A stretch of DNA of 64,000 bases from Omphiscola glabra (taxonomy: Eukaryota > Mollusca > Gastropoda > Lymnaeidae), in contig OZ024809.1 in assembly GCA_964017045.1 (NCBI GenBank), positions 8,145,012 through 8,209,011 of the forward strand, given 5' to 3'. Position 1 is the first letter of the stretch; every line of letters begins with the position of its first letter. The notes beneath the pieces were generated by a model. The model did not search any database and was not told where the DNA came from. It saw only the letters and a list, made by a program, of their open reading frames with translations. The translations under genes were made by a program, and so were the position numbers. Positions 1 through 14,200 of the stretch are shown here, piece by piece.

Positions 1-268
1 GAGGTCCATGAGAGGCACACATGTTGCTCACCAATGTCAGAGGTCCATGAGAGGCCCACATGTTGCTCACCAATGTCAGAGGTCCATGAGAGGCCCACAT
101 ATTGCTCACCAATGTCAGAGGTCCATGAGAGGCCCACATGTTGCTCACCAATGTCAGAGGTCCATGAGAGGCTCACATGTTGCTCACCAATGTCAGAGGT
201 CCATGAGAGGCCCACATGTTGCTCACCAATGTCAGAGGTCCATGAGAGGCCCACATGTTGCTCACCAA
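1..268. repeat. 39-bp minisatellite, ~7 copies
   Basis: Tandem repeat of a unit starting GAGGTCCATGAGAGGC and ending TTGCTCACCAATGTCA; runs off the left edge. Unit length 39 is a multiple of 3, which explains open frames here. Lies in or beyond a TUBGCP3 intron. Confidence 0.95.
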
Positions 269-313
269 TTTCATTGAAAGCTTTTATTCTGAGGCTTTAT
301 ATTTTCATCTTAG

Positions 314-2030
314 TTCTATCAGAGATCATTTCATCCAGCCCTAACAAAGAAGGCTTTCTATCAGAGATCATTTCATCCAGCCCCAACAAAGAAGGCTTTC
401 TATCAGAGATCATCTCATCCAGCCCTAACAAAGAAGGCTTTCTATCAGAGATCATCTCATCCAGCCCTAACAAAGAAGGCTTTCTATCAGAGATCATCTC
501 ATCCAGCCCTAACAAAGAAGGCTTTCTATCAGAGATCATCTCATCCAGCCCTACAAAGAAGGCTTTCTATCAGAGATCATCTCATCCAGCCCTAACAAAG
601 AAGGCTTTCTATCAGAGATCATCTCATCCAGCCCTAACAAAGAAGGCTTTCTATCAGAGATCATCTCATCCAGCCCTAACAAAGAAGGCTTTCTATCAGA
701 GATCATCTCATCCAGCCCTAACAAAGAAGGCTTTCTATCAGAGATCATCTCATCCAGCCCTACAAAGAAGGCTTTCTATCAGAGATCATCTCATCCAGCC
801 CTAACAAAGAAGGCTTTCTATCAGAGATCATCTCATCCAGCCCTAACAAAGAAGGCTTTCTATCAGAGATCATCTCATCCAGCCCTAACAAAGAAGGCTT
901 TCTATCAGAGATCATCTCATCCAGCCCTAACAAAGAAGGCTTTCTATCAGAGATCATCTCATCCAGCCCTAACAAAGAAGGCTTTCTATCAGAGATCATC
1001 TCATCCAGCCCTAACAAAGAAGGCTTTCTATCAGAGATCATCTCATCCAGCCCTAACAAAGAAGGCTTTCTATCAGAGATCATCTCATCCAGCCCTAACA
1101 AAGAAGGCTTTCTATCAGAGATCATCTCATCCAGCCCTAACAAAGAAGGCTTTCTATCAGAGATCATCTCATCCAGCCCTAACAAAGAAGGCTTTCTATC
1201 AGAGATCATCTCATCCAGCCCTAACAAAGAAGGCTTTCTATCAGAGATCATCTCATCCAGCCCTAACAAAGAAGGCTTTCTATCAGAGATCATCTCATCC
1301 AGCCCTAACAAAGAAGGCTTTCTATCAGAGATCATCTCATCCAGCCCTAACAAAGAAGGCTTTCTATCAGAGATCATCTCATCCAGCCCTAACAAAGAAG
1401 GCTTTCTATCAGAGATCATCTCATCCAGCCCTAACAAAGAAGGCTTTCTATCAGAGATCATCTCATCCAGCCCTAACAAAGAAGGCTTTCTATCAGAGAT
1501 CATCTCATCCAGCCCTAACAAAGAAGGCTTTCTATCAGAGATCATCTCATCCAGCCCTAACAAAGAAGGCTTTCTATCAGAGATCATCTCATCCAGCCCT
1601 AACAAAGAAGGCTTTCTATCAGAGATCATTTCATCCAGCCCTAACAAAGAAGGCTTTCTATCAGAGATCATTTCATCCAGCCCTAACAAAGAAGGCTTTC
1701 TATCAGAGATCATCTCATCCAGCCCTAACAAAGAAGGCTTTCTATCAGAGATCATCTCATCCAGCCCTAACAAAGAAGGCTTTCTATCAGAGATCATCTC
1801 ATCCAGCCCTAACAAAGAAGGCTTTCTATCAGAGATCATCTCATCCAGCCCTAACAAAGAAGGCTTTCTATCAGAGATCATCTCATCCAGCCCTAACAAA
1901 GAAGGCTTTCTATCAGAGATCATCTCATCCAGCCCTAACAAAGAAGGCTTTCTATCAGAGATCATCTCATGCAGCCCTTACAAAGAAGGCTTTCTATTCA
2001 GAGACCATCTTATGCAGCCCTTACAAAGAA
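314..2030. repeat. 42-bp minisatellite, ~40 copies
   Basis: Near-identical 42-bp units (core CATCCAGCCCTAACAAAGAA). Two units have a 1-base deletion (about 550 and 758), and the last few are divergent. Minus-strand reading gives MISDRKPSLLGLDE repeats, but this is intron DNA of TUBGCP3. Confidence 0.96.
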
Positions 2031-2204
2031 GCCTTTTGGTTGGAGGCTTCACCAGATGTCAACAGAGCTTCACATGCAACATGCAGACGGTCTTTAATAA
2101 ATGACTAGTGTATGACTTACACTTTGCCTTTTAAAAAAACATATTTTTTCATCTTAAGAATTTTGAAAGAGTTGAGCAAAGTCAAAATGTGTCAAAATTC
2201 TTAC

Positions 2205-2273
2205 CTGGGCTTCTAATATGGAAATCAGTCGCAGGTACTCTGTCAGATCTTGGTTTAGGGCAGCACAAAAACT
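2205..2273 (-). CDS. TUBGCP3: TUBGCP3 exon 11 (last exon in window)
   Basis: 69 nt, phase 0 to 0; encodes SFCAALNQDLTEYLRLISIL and EAQ, directly continuing GLVGQ. The donor GTAAGAAT leads into an intron filled by minisatellites that reaches the window edge. Confidence 0.95.
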
Positions 2274-5200
2274 CTGAAAAATTGGACAAGTTGCAGGTAA
2301 ATACATTGGATCAAACAAGTTGCAGGTAAATACATTGGATCAAACCAGTTGCAGGTAAATATATTGGATCAAACCAGTTGCAGGTAAATTAAATTCGCCA
2401 CAGCTTTTTAGTGAGCTTGTCAAGGATAGGATGACAAGTCATGTGTTACAAGCAACTGATGCATTGTGGGATAAGGTGATGTAAAAAAAAAGACTAACAT
2501 ATAGTTCTGGATATAAACATACAATTAATTTATCACTCTACACCATCTTCCAACACTAGCCTTTGTACAATGACATAAATGTTAACTAATTCTATATCTG
2601 TCAATATATACTTCACAGGATGTCAATGGTAAACAGACGCTACTAAAAGATAAAACCTGGTTGAAATAACTCATATCTAATTCCACACTATTGACAAACT
2701 CAAACAAGAACTCACTAATATCTATTTTCACACTATTGACAAACTCAAACAAGAACTCACTAATATCTATTTTCACACTATTGACAAACTCAAACAAGAA
2801 CTCACTAATATCTTAACACCAACTTTCTATGAAGACTAAACATGAACCATCTAATCACAAGATGAAACCACAAAATATCACAAGACAAATCACTCTGACA
2901 TTACAAGACAAATCACTCTGATATCACAAGACAAATCACTCTGATATTACAAGACAAATCTCTCTGACATTACAAGACAAAACCATCTGATATCACAAGA
3001 CAAATCACTCTGATATCACAAGACAAATCACTCTGACATCACAAGACAAATCACTCTGATATTAAAAGACAAATCACTCTGATATCACAAGACAAATCAC
3101 TCTGATATTACAAGACAAATCTCTCTGACATTACAAGACAAATCACTCTGATATCACAAGACAAATCTCTCTGACATCCTAAGACAAATCACTCTGATAT
3201 ACAAGACAAATCTCTCTGACATCACAAGACAAATCACTCTGATATTACAAGACAAATCTCTCTAATATCACAAGACAAATCACTCTGATGTCACAAGACA
3301 AATCACTCTGATATCACAAGACAAATCACTCTGACATCACAAGACAAACCACTCTGACATCACAAGACAAATCACTCTGACATCACAAGACAAACCATTA
3401 TCACACCTCACTGACCAGAACCAACACTGCACTAGAGAGTTATGGATATACAAGCTGATTCACCTGGCTGACCTGTACCAAAACTCCACTAGAGCTTAGG
3501 CTACATAATCTGACTTACCTGGCCAACCAATCCAAATGCTTTGTCTGTAGAATGATGGTCAATGTAAGACTTGATTTTCATGTACAGCCAGCCGCACTCT
3601 GATATTTTCAAGAGTTCTTGTTTGTAAACTTTTGGGATACCGGACTAGAAAATGTGATTTGGAGCAAGACTGAGCACAAATTTAAAGCACTTCTTAAAAA
3701 CTACACTACACACACAAAACATCACTCATCATGTCTTAATCTCTGATCTTATCTTTATAATATTTAATTTCAGAATGAACAACCATGAAAAATAGTTTAG
3801 AATGCCATCATTAGCACTACTAACAGATCATCTTTATTCCTATTTAAATGCAGACCTGTTTACCCTCAAACTCTTACAATCGTACAATTTCATCACAAAA
3901 TTGTTCAATACATTATCTTAATAGTAAAAAATAATCATGCAGTATACATAATGTATACACCTCAAAATCGTACATTGTATGCCAAAATCGTAAGAGTAAA
4001 CAGGTCTGTAAATAGTATGTAACAAAAATTAAAAACATGATACTGAAGTTTGGCAAAGTTTTATTGTGATCTGGGTAATTTTTTGATTACCCAAAATTAT
4101 TTTTAAAAATACACAAGTTCAAAAGTAGATTAATCCTTTGAACTGTGATTTCGCTTTATTAGTTTGGGTGTTAAAAATCAGAGGCATGAAACTGTCTGAG
4201 GTTATTCAACACAGATTCTAAATTAAAATATTCTCCCTGTGGTAGATTTTGTAATAGCAAAGGACTACTAACATGAAAATATAGAGTGAAATAAATAAAA
4301 TTATTTTAATTTTATAATTAAGTCATTTTGTTTCTTTGTGTGTCAGTTTGTGCACATTTGCTCTAGGAGCCCAGAGGCATGAATATTTTAGCAACCAGGA
4401 GCCAAGGGTTCAAAGGATTAGCACATACCTCATTGTCCACTTTGTAGGCATCTGCAATAGTATCAAACTTAATCCAATGGCCTGAGATTCCCTGCAGTAC
4501 ATACACTAGATCCTTAAGTATTCCTTGCTCTGTGGGTTGATGGGTGGCTGAAAGGAGAGTAATGATGGGAAGGTGAAGGGAGAGTAATGATGGGATGGTG
4601 AAGGGAGAGTAATGATGGGAAGATGAAGGGAGAGTAATGATGGGAAGGTGAAGGGAGAGTAATGATGGGATGGTGAAGGGAGAGTAATGATGGGATGGTG
4701 AAGGGAGAGTAATGATGGGAAGATGAAGGGAGAGTAATGATGGGAAGGTGAAGGGAGAGTAATGATGGGATGGTGAAGGGAGAGTAATGATGGGAAGATG
4801 AAGGGAGAATGATGGGAAGGTGAAGGGAGAGTAATGATGGGAAGATGAAGGGAGAGTAATGATGGGAAGGTGAAGGGAGAATAATGATGGGAAGGTGAAG
4901 GGAGAGTAATGATGGGAAGGTGAAGGGAGAGTAATGATGGGAAGGTGAAGGGAGAATAATGATGGGAAGGTGAAGGGAGAGTAATGATGGGATGGTGAAG
5001 GGAGAGTAATGATGGGATGGTGAAGGGAGAGTAATGATGGGATGGTGAAGGGAGAGTAATGATGGGAAGATGAAGGGAGAGTAATCATGGGAAGGTGAAG
5101 GGAGAGTAATGATGGGAAGATGAAGGGAGAGTAATGATGGGAAGGTGAAAGGAGAACAATGATGGGAAGGTGAAGGGAGAGTAATGATGGGAAGGTGAAG

Positions 5201-8200
5201 GGAGAGTAATGATGGGAAGGTGAAGGGAGAATGATGGGAAGGTGAAGGGAGAGTAATGATGGGAAGGTGAAGGGAGAATAATGATGGGAAGGTGAAGGGA
5301 GAGTAACGATGGGAAGTTGAAGGGAGAGTAACGATGGGAAGGTAAAAGGGAGAGTAATGATGGGAAGGTGAAGGGAGAGTAATGATGGGAAGGTGAAGGG
5401 AGAGTAATGATGGGAAGGTGAAGGGAGAATAATGATGGGAAGGTGAAGGGAGAGTAATGATGTGAAGGTGAAGGGAGAGTAATGATGGGAAGGTGAAGGG
5501 AGAATAATGATAGGAAGGTGAAGGGAGAGTAAGATGGGAAGGTGAAGGGAGAGTAATGATGGGAAGGTGAAGGAAGAATGATGGGAAGGTGAAGGGAGAA
5601 TAATGATGGGAAGGTGAAGGGAGAGTAATGATGGGAAGGTGAAGGGAGAGTAACGATGGGAAGGTAAAAGGGAGAGTAATGATGGGAAGGTGAAGGGAGA
5701 GTAATGATGGGAAGGTGAAGGGAGAGTAATGATGGGAAGGTGAAGGGAGAATAATGATGGGAAGGTGAAGGGAGAGTAATGATGTGAAGGTGAAGGGAGA
5801 GTAATGATGGGAAGGTGAAGGGAGAATAATGATGGGAAGGTGAAGGGAGAGTAAGATGGGAAGGTGAAGGGAGAGTAATGATGGGAAGGTGAAGGGAGAG
5901 TAATGATGTGAAGGTGAAGGGAGAGTAATGATGGGAAGGTGAGGGAGAGCAATGATGGGAAGGTGAAGGGAGAATAATGATGGTAAGGTGAAGGGAGAAT
6001 AATGATGGGAAGGTGAAGGGAGAGTAATGATGGGAAGGTGAAGGGAGAGTAATGATGGGAAGGTGAAGGGAGAATAATGATGGGAATGGTGAATGGAGAG
6101 TAATCATGGGAAGGTGAAGGGAGAGTAATGATGTGAAGGTGAAGGGAGAGTAATGATGGGAAGGTGAAGGGAGAGTAATGATGGGAAGGTGAAGGGAGAG
6201 TAATGATGGGAAGGTGAAGGGAGAGTAATGATGTGAAGGTGAAGGGAGAGTAATGATGGGAAGGTGAAGGGAGAATAATGATGGGAAGGTGAAGGGAGAG
6301 TAATTAACAAATTCTTAAATGGCTTTCTGTGCAAATTTCATTAACCAAAGATCACCATTGGGAAAGGTTTTCTATAACTCCAGCAACACAAACATTCAAT
6401 TTCATAGTTAAGATCATCTTACTTCTGTCTCCCTGGTGTGTCAGAGTCCCTCTTGGTAAACTGTTAGCTGCTTGCTGGGAGTTGGGAATATTTTCTGTAA
6501 AAATAGAGAACAGTATGATGACTTAACATGACGGCAATTAGGGCACTTGGGTTACAAGTTGTAGACTATTATTGTAGCAGAAAGAGTCCTCAAACTATGG
6601 CATACAGGCCAAATCTGGCCACCAGGGTTCCTTAATCGGGCCCGACTGGCCATTGTAAGGGTACCTAGCTAGCAGTAACAAATATAGAATCAGACATTGA
6701 TCATATCATTAGCCATACTTCCGTTTGAAATACTATTAAGCTTATGCTGTATATATATATTTTCATCATTATAAATATGTTCACTACAAAATGAGATATG
6801 TGTAGTGTGCATAGAATTGAGATGTGTGCATAGATTTCATTCATATTTTTTTCAAACTATATTCTGGCCCCCAACAATGTCTGAGGACACTAATCTGCCC
6901 CCCCCCAACCTCAAACCTCCACTTGTTAAAAAATTTTGAGGGCCCCTGCCCTAGCCTATACACAAATGCTTCACTGAGTGGGTGTGGGATGTCATTGAAC
7001 TGATCTGTGGAAGTTATGAAGCTTGATTACAAAGGCGCGGCACGTGTTTACTAACATGGAGATAATGTTGAGAAAAGCATTTATAACAAATGATCCACTT
7101 GCTCTCAGGCCGCGTTTGAATGATGCACACATTAGAAATAGGAAGTGATGTTTTAAAAAGCAGTCATTCATACTATATTGCAGGAGTTAAGAGGCTCATT
7201 CTTAATCCATCAGACTTAATCTGATATGCGAAATAAATATTCTCAATTACTGCAGTCACCTTGTATGCACTTACACAATCAACCAGCACATAGCCACATA
7301 GTGTGCATTTACAAAATCAACCAGCACATAGCCACATGGTGTGCACTTGCACAATCAACCTGCACATACATTTGATTTTTTTCTAGCCCTGTTATTATAT
7401 ACCTCAAGGTAAACAAAGCTTGAAAAAATATATTTATATATTAAACAAAAATTTCATTTAAGTACATTTAAACGTTCACTAAATTCCATGGAAGCATTAT
7501 TAGAATTACCTTTATTTTCAACATTCCTGCTAAAAATGGAAACTGTGCGCAATCTGTTGGCATGAGGGTCTGCGTTGGTGGGTCGATTTAAGCCCAATGC
7601 TGGGGTGGCCAGGTGGCTGGTAGAAGTAAAACAGGTCACAATGACACAGTTCGTTCTGAGTCGCAGTGTGAATGTATGTGATTGTTTGCTGAAAGTGCCC
7701 CCCCCCCCCCGTGTTATTGGTTAGAGGGCAATAAGAGTCTCAGGGGAATCTGATGGATTTAGCAAACGTATGCACACATCATAATAAACCAAACAACATC
7801 CCCCACTCATCACATTTTAATGGCAGCATACATATTCTTTACATCATTATCTATAGACAGAGTTGCCAAAGAGCTCATCCTGTCATGAGAACATTCTGTA
7901 ATGAGAACATTCTGCCATGAGAACATTCTGCAATGAGAACATTCTGTCATGAGAACATTCTGTCATGAGAACATTCTGTCATGAGAACATTCTGTCATGA
8001 GACATGAATAATCGTAAATATGTTCTTATAAGCTTTAGTTTACTAAATCTTATCTCGCCAGTGCCTACAGTATTAGGTATTGTAAGCATTATTCTTAATG
8101 CTGACCACAGATTTGACATGACATCCAGTAAGTTATTAGTGTCTATGAATTCTCCCCCCTTATTACCATTGTAGTTATATGCTGACTATTTACCTTGGAA

Positions 8201-11200
8201 TAAACGACTGCGCCAGAGGTTCTGCATCCCCACCACTGAAGTCCCTGCTCCTGATGCTGCTAATGCCACTGCTGCCCCCTGTGTAATGAGATGCATTTGA
8301 TAAAGTTAGAGCAGAGGTTCTTTCTTGCGGTTTTATGCCTCGGACATCGATAGCGTTATAAGGGGTTGACACCAGGTGAGATGGGATACCATGAGAAGCA
8401 AAACCTGTTCTTGAGACTCTGGCCTGGGAAATAGTAAGAAAAGTTGACCAGCATGAACATGATACAGGAATCAATTTCCATATAAATACAAGTTGACAAA
8501 CATGAAATGAAACTAGGATCAATTTTGCTTTGATATAAATACAAGATGACAAACATGAAATGAAACTGGGATCAATTTCAATAAAGTTGACAAACACGAA
8601 ATGATACTGAAATCAATTTCGATATAAATACAAGTTGACGAACATGAAATGAAACTAGGATCAATTTTGATATAAATACAAGTTGACGAACATGAAATGA
8701 TTCTAGAATCACCTTGTTAGTCAACTTGTATTTATATCAATATTAACGTGACATGATACTCGCACTGATAATGGCTAACAAAGAATAACATATTACCCGG
8801 ATGTTATTTCAATGATCAGGGTCAAGGTCTAGGCATTAACATTCAGAAGTGCATACTTCTTTACTCAGAATTAAGTTGAAAATTCATGGAGCAATATTGT
8901 TTCTTTGATCAGTGTATTACTGTGTTTATTGCAATCCATGTTTAACACCAACCCTTGACACTTTCACATAACCTGCCTCAGGAAACTCCTCGGCATAAGG
9001 TGGCCTCCTGACACAGAGGTCCTCGCTGGAGCAAACCTACCTAGTATCTTCACCATACTGATGCAGTCTCAATTCCGTTGGATGGGACACGCTGCCGGTA
9101 TGGAAGACCACCGGCGCCCTAAATAAATATTCTATGATGAATTCACGACAGGCAAGCGCTCCCAAGGAGGTAAAAAAATAACGTTACAAAGTCTTACTGA
9201 AAGTGGCACTAAAGGTCTTCAGCATCGACACTACTAAATGGGAGCAGACAGCTCAGGACCGAGTCAGATGGAGATCAGCGGTCAAGAAAGGGGCAAAATC
9301 TTATGAAGCCAGTGGGATGGCCACCATTGAGACATGCAGGCAAACCCGAAAGAACATTTTTAAATCCACGACTGCACCAACTATCCCCTGCCTGCGGTGC
9401 CACAGACTATTCTGAGCACGTCTAGGATTGGCAAGCCACCTACGAACCCACCATAACCCACCCCCCTAACCAGATGACTGGATGGTCCTAGTCGATTTGA
9501 CGGACGAACAAAAACAACTGTGTTTATTGCAATCCATGTCTAACACCAACCCTTAACACTTTGTTTGACAAAAAAAACCAAATATGCCTCATATATGTAA
9601 AATGTGATCACCTTGATCCATAACATGACTCCCCCACCCTCCCCCGCACGGTGAAGCATTAGGTTACAAAACAGCAAAGTCAATAACTTTGTCAAGACAG
9701 ACAATATAAAAGAAGTAATTTTCATTCAAAAATTGTGATTTATCCAACTAGTAAACATGTTAGAACATGGATCCTCAAACTACGGCCCGCCAGGTGTCCA
9801 TAGCTCAGAATGCCCTGACTAATAAGTGGAAACGGACATTGAAGATCTATTTCGCCTAAGGCAGACCAATACTTCACATTGAAACACTAATAAATTTATG
9901 TTGTTTAAAATTGTTATCACTTTTAAATATTATGTTGTTTTTTCCTGTTCTTTTCACTTGGAGTGTTGTGCATAGGAATTTGTTCCTATTATTTTCAAGC
10001 CACAGTCCGGCCTCACAAGGTGTCTTAAGGACATTGAACTGACCCCAAGAGTCTAAAGGGCACTGAAACAACCCCCTGATGAAAAAGTTTGAGGACTCCT
10101 TTGTTAGAATGATGCTGGCAACAAAGGGGAGCTATTCATCATTTTTTTTCTTGTAGTTTATATTTAAACATAAGCGTTAGTGGGTAATTACAAAATTGCT
10201 TATGCACAAATGACACAGAACCCTACCTTTACACCCTGTACATTTTTTAAACCTTAAATTTTCTGGCATTATACGGTGTATTACACGATGCATAATTATT
10301 TATTAATGAGAAGACTATTTGGTGAAGTAAGAAATCTTGAAACCTACAAATAAAACCTCACCTGTTGGCTTTGGTCATCTAGTGATGACAGTTCTTGTAA
10401 TAGCTTTAATATTGCAGATCTGTTTCTCAACAACATCTGGAGCACACAAAAAAAAAACATTATTAGAATCAAGTGTGGCAAAACTTTTAGACACATTGCA
10501 ACATGCAGCAGCTTTCCTCACCTAATTTGTAACAGTTGCTTAACTCTTATTAAATGATATGAAAGTCAACTGAATAATCTTTTTTTAAATTAATAAGCAA
10601 TTTGAAGTAAGAGTACTTCACTTTACTGACACTATTATCTATTAACTTGTACATTGCCTACCTGAGATTGCAACTTGCGGTGCAAGTCTGCAAAATGTGC
10701 TGCATCTCTCTCTTTTCCATGACGCACCACTGTGCAGAGTAAGATGAATTTTCATAAGAAATATAAAAATAAACCTATCAGTTTAAAAGTAATTGGTGAT
10801 CACAGAAATTTTTTATTCATATGTTGAATGCTAAGTTGAAATCAAGCACAATTTTTGTGTTTACAAATCAAAGCATATTTGATTTTTACATGTTAAGCTC
10901 ATATTGTTCTTAAATTTAAAAGTTTCATCTCAGGTTGATCTTAGCTAAACTAAATACATTGTGACCTGTGCTAAAAAATGGCATAAAAACTAAGCTCATA
11001 TTGTTCTTAAATTTAAAAGTTTCATTTCAGATTGATCTTAGCTAAACTAAATACATTGTGACGTGTGCTAAAAAATGGCATAAAAACTAAGCTCATATTG
11101 TTCTTAAATTTAAAAGTTTCATTTCAGATTGATCTTAGCTAAACTAAATACATTGTGACCTGTGCTAAAAAATGGCATAAAAACTAAGCTCATATTGTTC

Positions 11201-14200
11201 TTAAATTTAAAAGTTTCATTTCAGATTGATCTTAGCTAAACTAAATACATTGTGACCTGTGCTAAAAAATGGCATAAAAACTAAGCTCATATTGTTCTTA
11301 AATTTAAAAGTTTCATCTCAGATTGATCTTAGCTAAACTAAATACATTGTGACCTGTGCTAAAAAATGACATAAAAAATGTATAAAGATACATAAAAACC
11401 ATCTTACACTGCTTCTTCAGCCGCTCTACAATACGAAATTCATCTTCATCTTTTGTGGATGTTTGACTAAAAGTGTGAATGAGAAACACAAGTATTTTAG
11501 CTGTACATTAATTTTCAATATAATATCCTATTATTACATTCAATAAAGGAACAAATACAACATAACTGAATAATTTCATTCATTAAAAGTTGAGTCCATT
11601 ACAGTAGATGTGAGCAATATTTGAAGAGTTGAAAGATAGAAATTTAAAAAAACAATCTCAAACTAGTTACTAATTGCCTGAGTAAACTGATAATTTATCC
11701 ATCCCTGTGGCGCTACAGCCCATGCAGGGTTTCGGCCTGCCTCACCACTTCCATCTAATCAGACCTAAATGATGCTTTTCTTTTCCATGCTCGGATTCGC
11801 AGCTGCGTAGATCTTTTTCCACATCTTTCATTATTATTATTATTATTATTATTACAGTGGTCTTACATAGCGCAGTTCCCCAGCCTAAGGCTTCTTTATT
11901 TTTCTTGTAATGGATAATTTAGGTCTTTAAATTTCCACAACCCATAAAATGGAGAAAAAATGGTATCCTATTTATAATTTGAACATTAATATGCAACTAG
12001 CTAAATATGAAAGAGATTGGTGAGCATAATAAAAATAAATTCAATTCCTCACCTGCTGCAAATTGTATGTGCATATTGTACATGATGGACAACATCACCT
12101 GTGTAGTAAATCATTTTATTTAAACAATATTATCTCATTGTAAGAATAGACTATACTAGCCCAGTGTCTTGTCTTGGATCACCTTGACTGTCAGTTCAAT
12201 AAATTATAGAGTTAATAGAGGCTATAACAGCTGCAATAGTAGTATAGTCTAGGGTAGCTATAGGTCTATGTAGACACCATCTCCTTGCAATGGTGCACTA
12301 GAGACATTATAAATGTTGATTTTTATGTTTCAACGTCATAATTAACATTGTTCTTGATGAAATAAGTTGATTAGTTATACACTTCTCTTTATTATTTAAA
12401 ACAAAAATGAGAGTCTGAGAGGCCCATTTTTAAAAAAAAAAATGGATAACAATGTACAGACTATTGAGCATTATGTGATTGTGGCTGCCATCTGAACAAC
12501 AAAACTAGCTTATAGCCATCTATTTAAAAATATAAGTGCTTAACTTGTTGGGGGTAACTGTGGGGAGTGCATAAGTAAGAGAGACAGTGCCAGTAGGTTG
12601 CCAAGTTTTTTTGACCATGGCCATGGATAATAACTAAGCAAAATAATGGTAATCAGGTGGGGAGGGGGGTTTCAATGAGCCTCCCCCCATGCCCCATAAC
12701 CCGATTTTGCTGGGAGCTTAATCTGGCATTCTAATTCTTCTGCTCAAGTCAAAGTGACAGTGCTGGCACCCTTTTCTTTTTTATTGAAACTTTATCTAAT
12801 AGACTAATAGCCAAATAGGGCTAATGCAGAGATTTGGTGCCATTAGGGATACATTTAGGGTTCAGGTTAGGTTTAGGGATACAGTTAGGGTTCAAGTTAG
12901 GTTTAGTGGCAGTGAATATTAAAATTTCACGGGTCGTGGCAACCAAAATAGCAACCCTGTGATACGTCATGGCACCAATTGTCTGCAATAGGCCTAAATC
13001 AACATTATTTAATTTTTAAAATAATTAGCCATAACTATGGAGTCATAGCATAAATTATATTATTTAAAGTAATATTGCAGTTCAGGTGCGTATATTATTT
13101 CTGATCGAATTTTGTATTATCACGTATAAACTTAAGTGTGTTCTTTATAAAATTAAGTCCAGACAGTATGAGTTAACTTCTTCTTCTTTTTATGCCTTTT
13201 TACCCCGTCTGGGGCATAGGCCGTCCACAAGAATTTTCCACTCATCCCGGTCCTGTGCTTTCCTTTCCAATTGCTTCCAGTTGTATCCCATATTTCGCGT
13301 GTCTGTCTCTAGTTCACGTCTCCATGTATTCTTAGGTCTTCCTCTCTTTCTTTTTCCCTGTGGATTCCATGTTAGACATTGTCTGGTGGTGCTATCTGGG
13401 GGTTTTCTCAGAGTATGCCCAATCCACCTCCATCTTTTCTTTATGATGTCTTCATCAATGGGCACCTGGTATGTCCTTTCTAATAGATCTTTGTTGGTGA
13501 TGGTATTTGGCCATTTGATGTTGAGGATCTTTCTAAGGCATGTGTTTATGAATGTCTGCACTTTCTGTGTAATGATCGCTGATGTTTTCCACGTTTCTGC
13601 TCCATAAAGTAGGACTGTTTTGACATTTGTATTAAAGATTCTGACTTTGGTTTGAAGTTTCAGCTGCTTCGACTCCCATATTTTCTTTAATAACACAAAT
13701 GCTGATCTAGCTTTTCCAATTCTAGACCTCACGTCTGCGTCGGATCCGCCGTTTGTGTCTATGGTGCTGCCTAAGTAATTGAAGGACTCCACTTCTTCCA
13801 GTGCCTTTCCTTCCAGACAGATATGCTCTTGGTTGGATGAGTTCACCTTCATGATTTTCATCTTGCTTTTATTTATGAGTTAACACTAACACTAAATTGT
13901 ACAGTACAAACTTTTCTTTTTATTGATTTTTACCATTTTCTTGTTTTTTTTTTATTCACCCTACATGCCAGATTGCACGTTTCCATTTCCCTGTTTTTTT
14001 ACAGGCCCCATAATTAAGATTTTAGCGAAAGGGCTTTTTAAAGATGTTCATTTCCGAATGCCATAATGAGTGACGCCGTGTATATTGGATAGTTTTAGGA
14101 AAAATTAAAATTATGAGGACATAACCTTTCAGTACTGATTTTTTAATATGGATAATCAAATGTATGTGCTAGTGATGGGACGATTAATCGGAATCCTATC

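Noticed and set aside
760..1965. 401-codon minus-strand frame of MISDRKPSLLGLDE repeats
   Set aside because: It is a 42-bp minisatellite (multiple of 3) inside a TUBGCP3 intron; 1-base unit deletions break it elsewhere and nothing non-repetitive is encoded.
4548..6334. Long minus-strand frames of SPFTFPSLLSLHLP repeats
   Set aside because: Product of the 25-bp array; several frames overlap. Only the last 119 bp (4429-4547) are a real TUBGCP3 exon.
6423..6460. Shorter form of TUBGCP3 exon 8 with acceptor at 6461 joined directly to exon 6
   Set aside because: In frame if exon 7 is skipped, but exon 7 has good splice sites and fits the phases with the full exon 8; kept only as a possible isoform.
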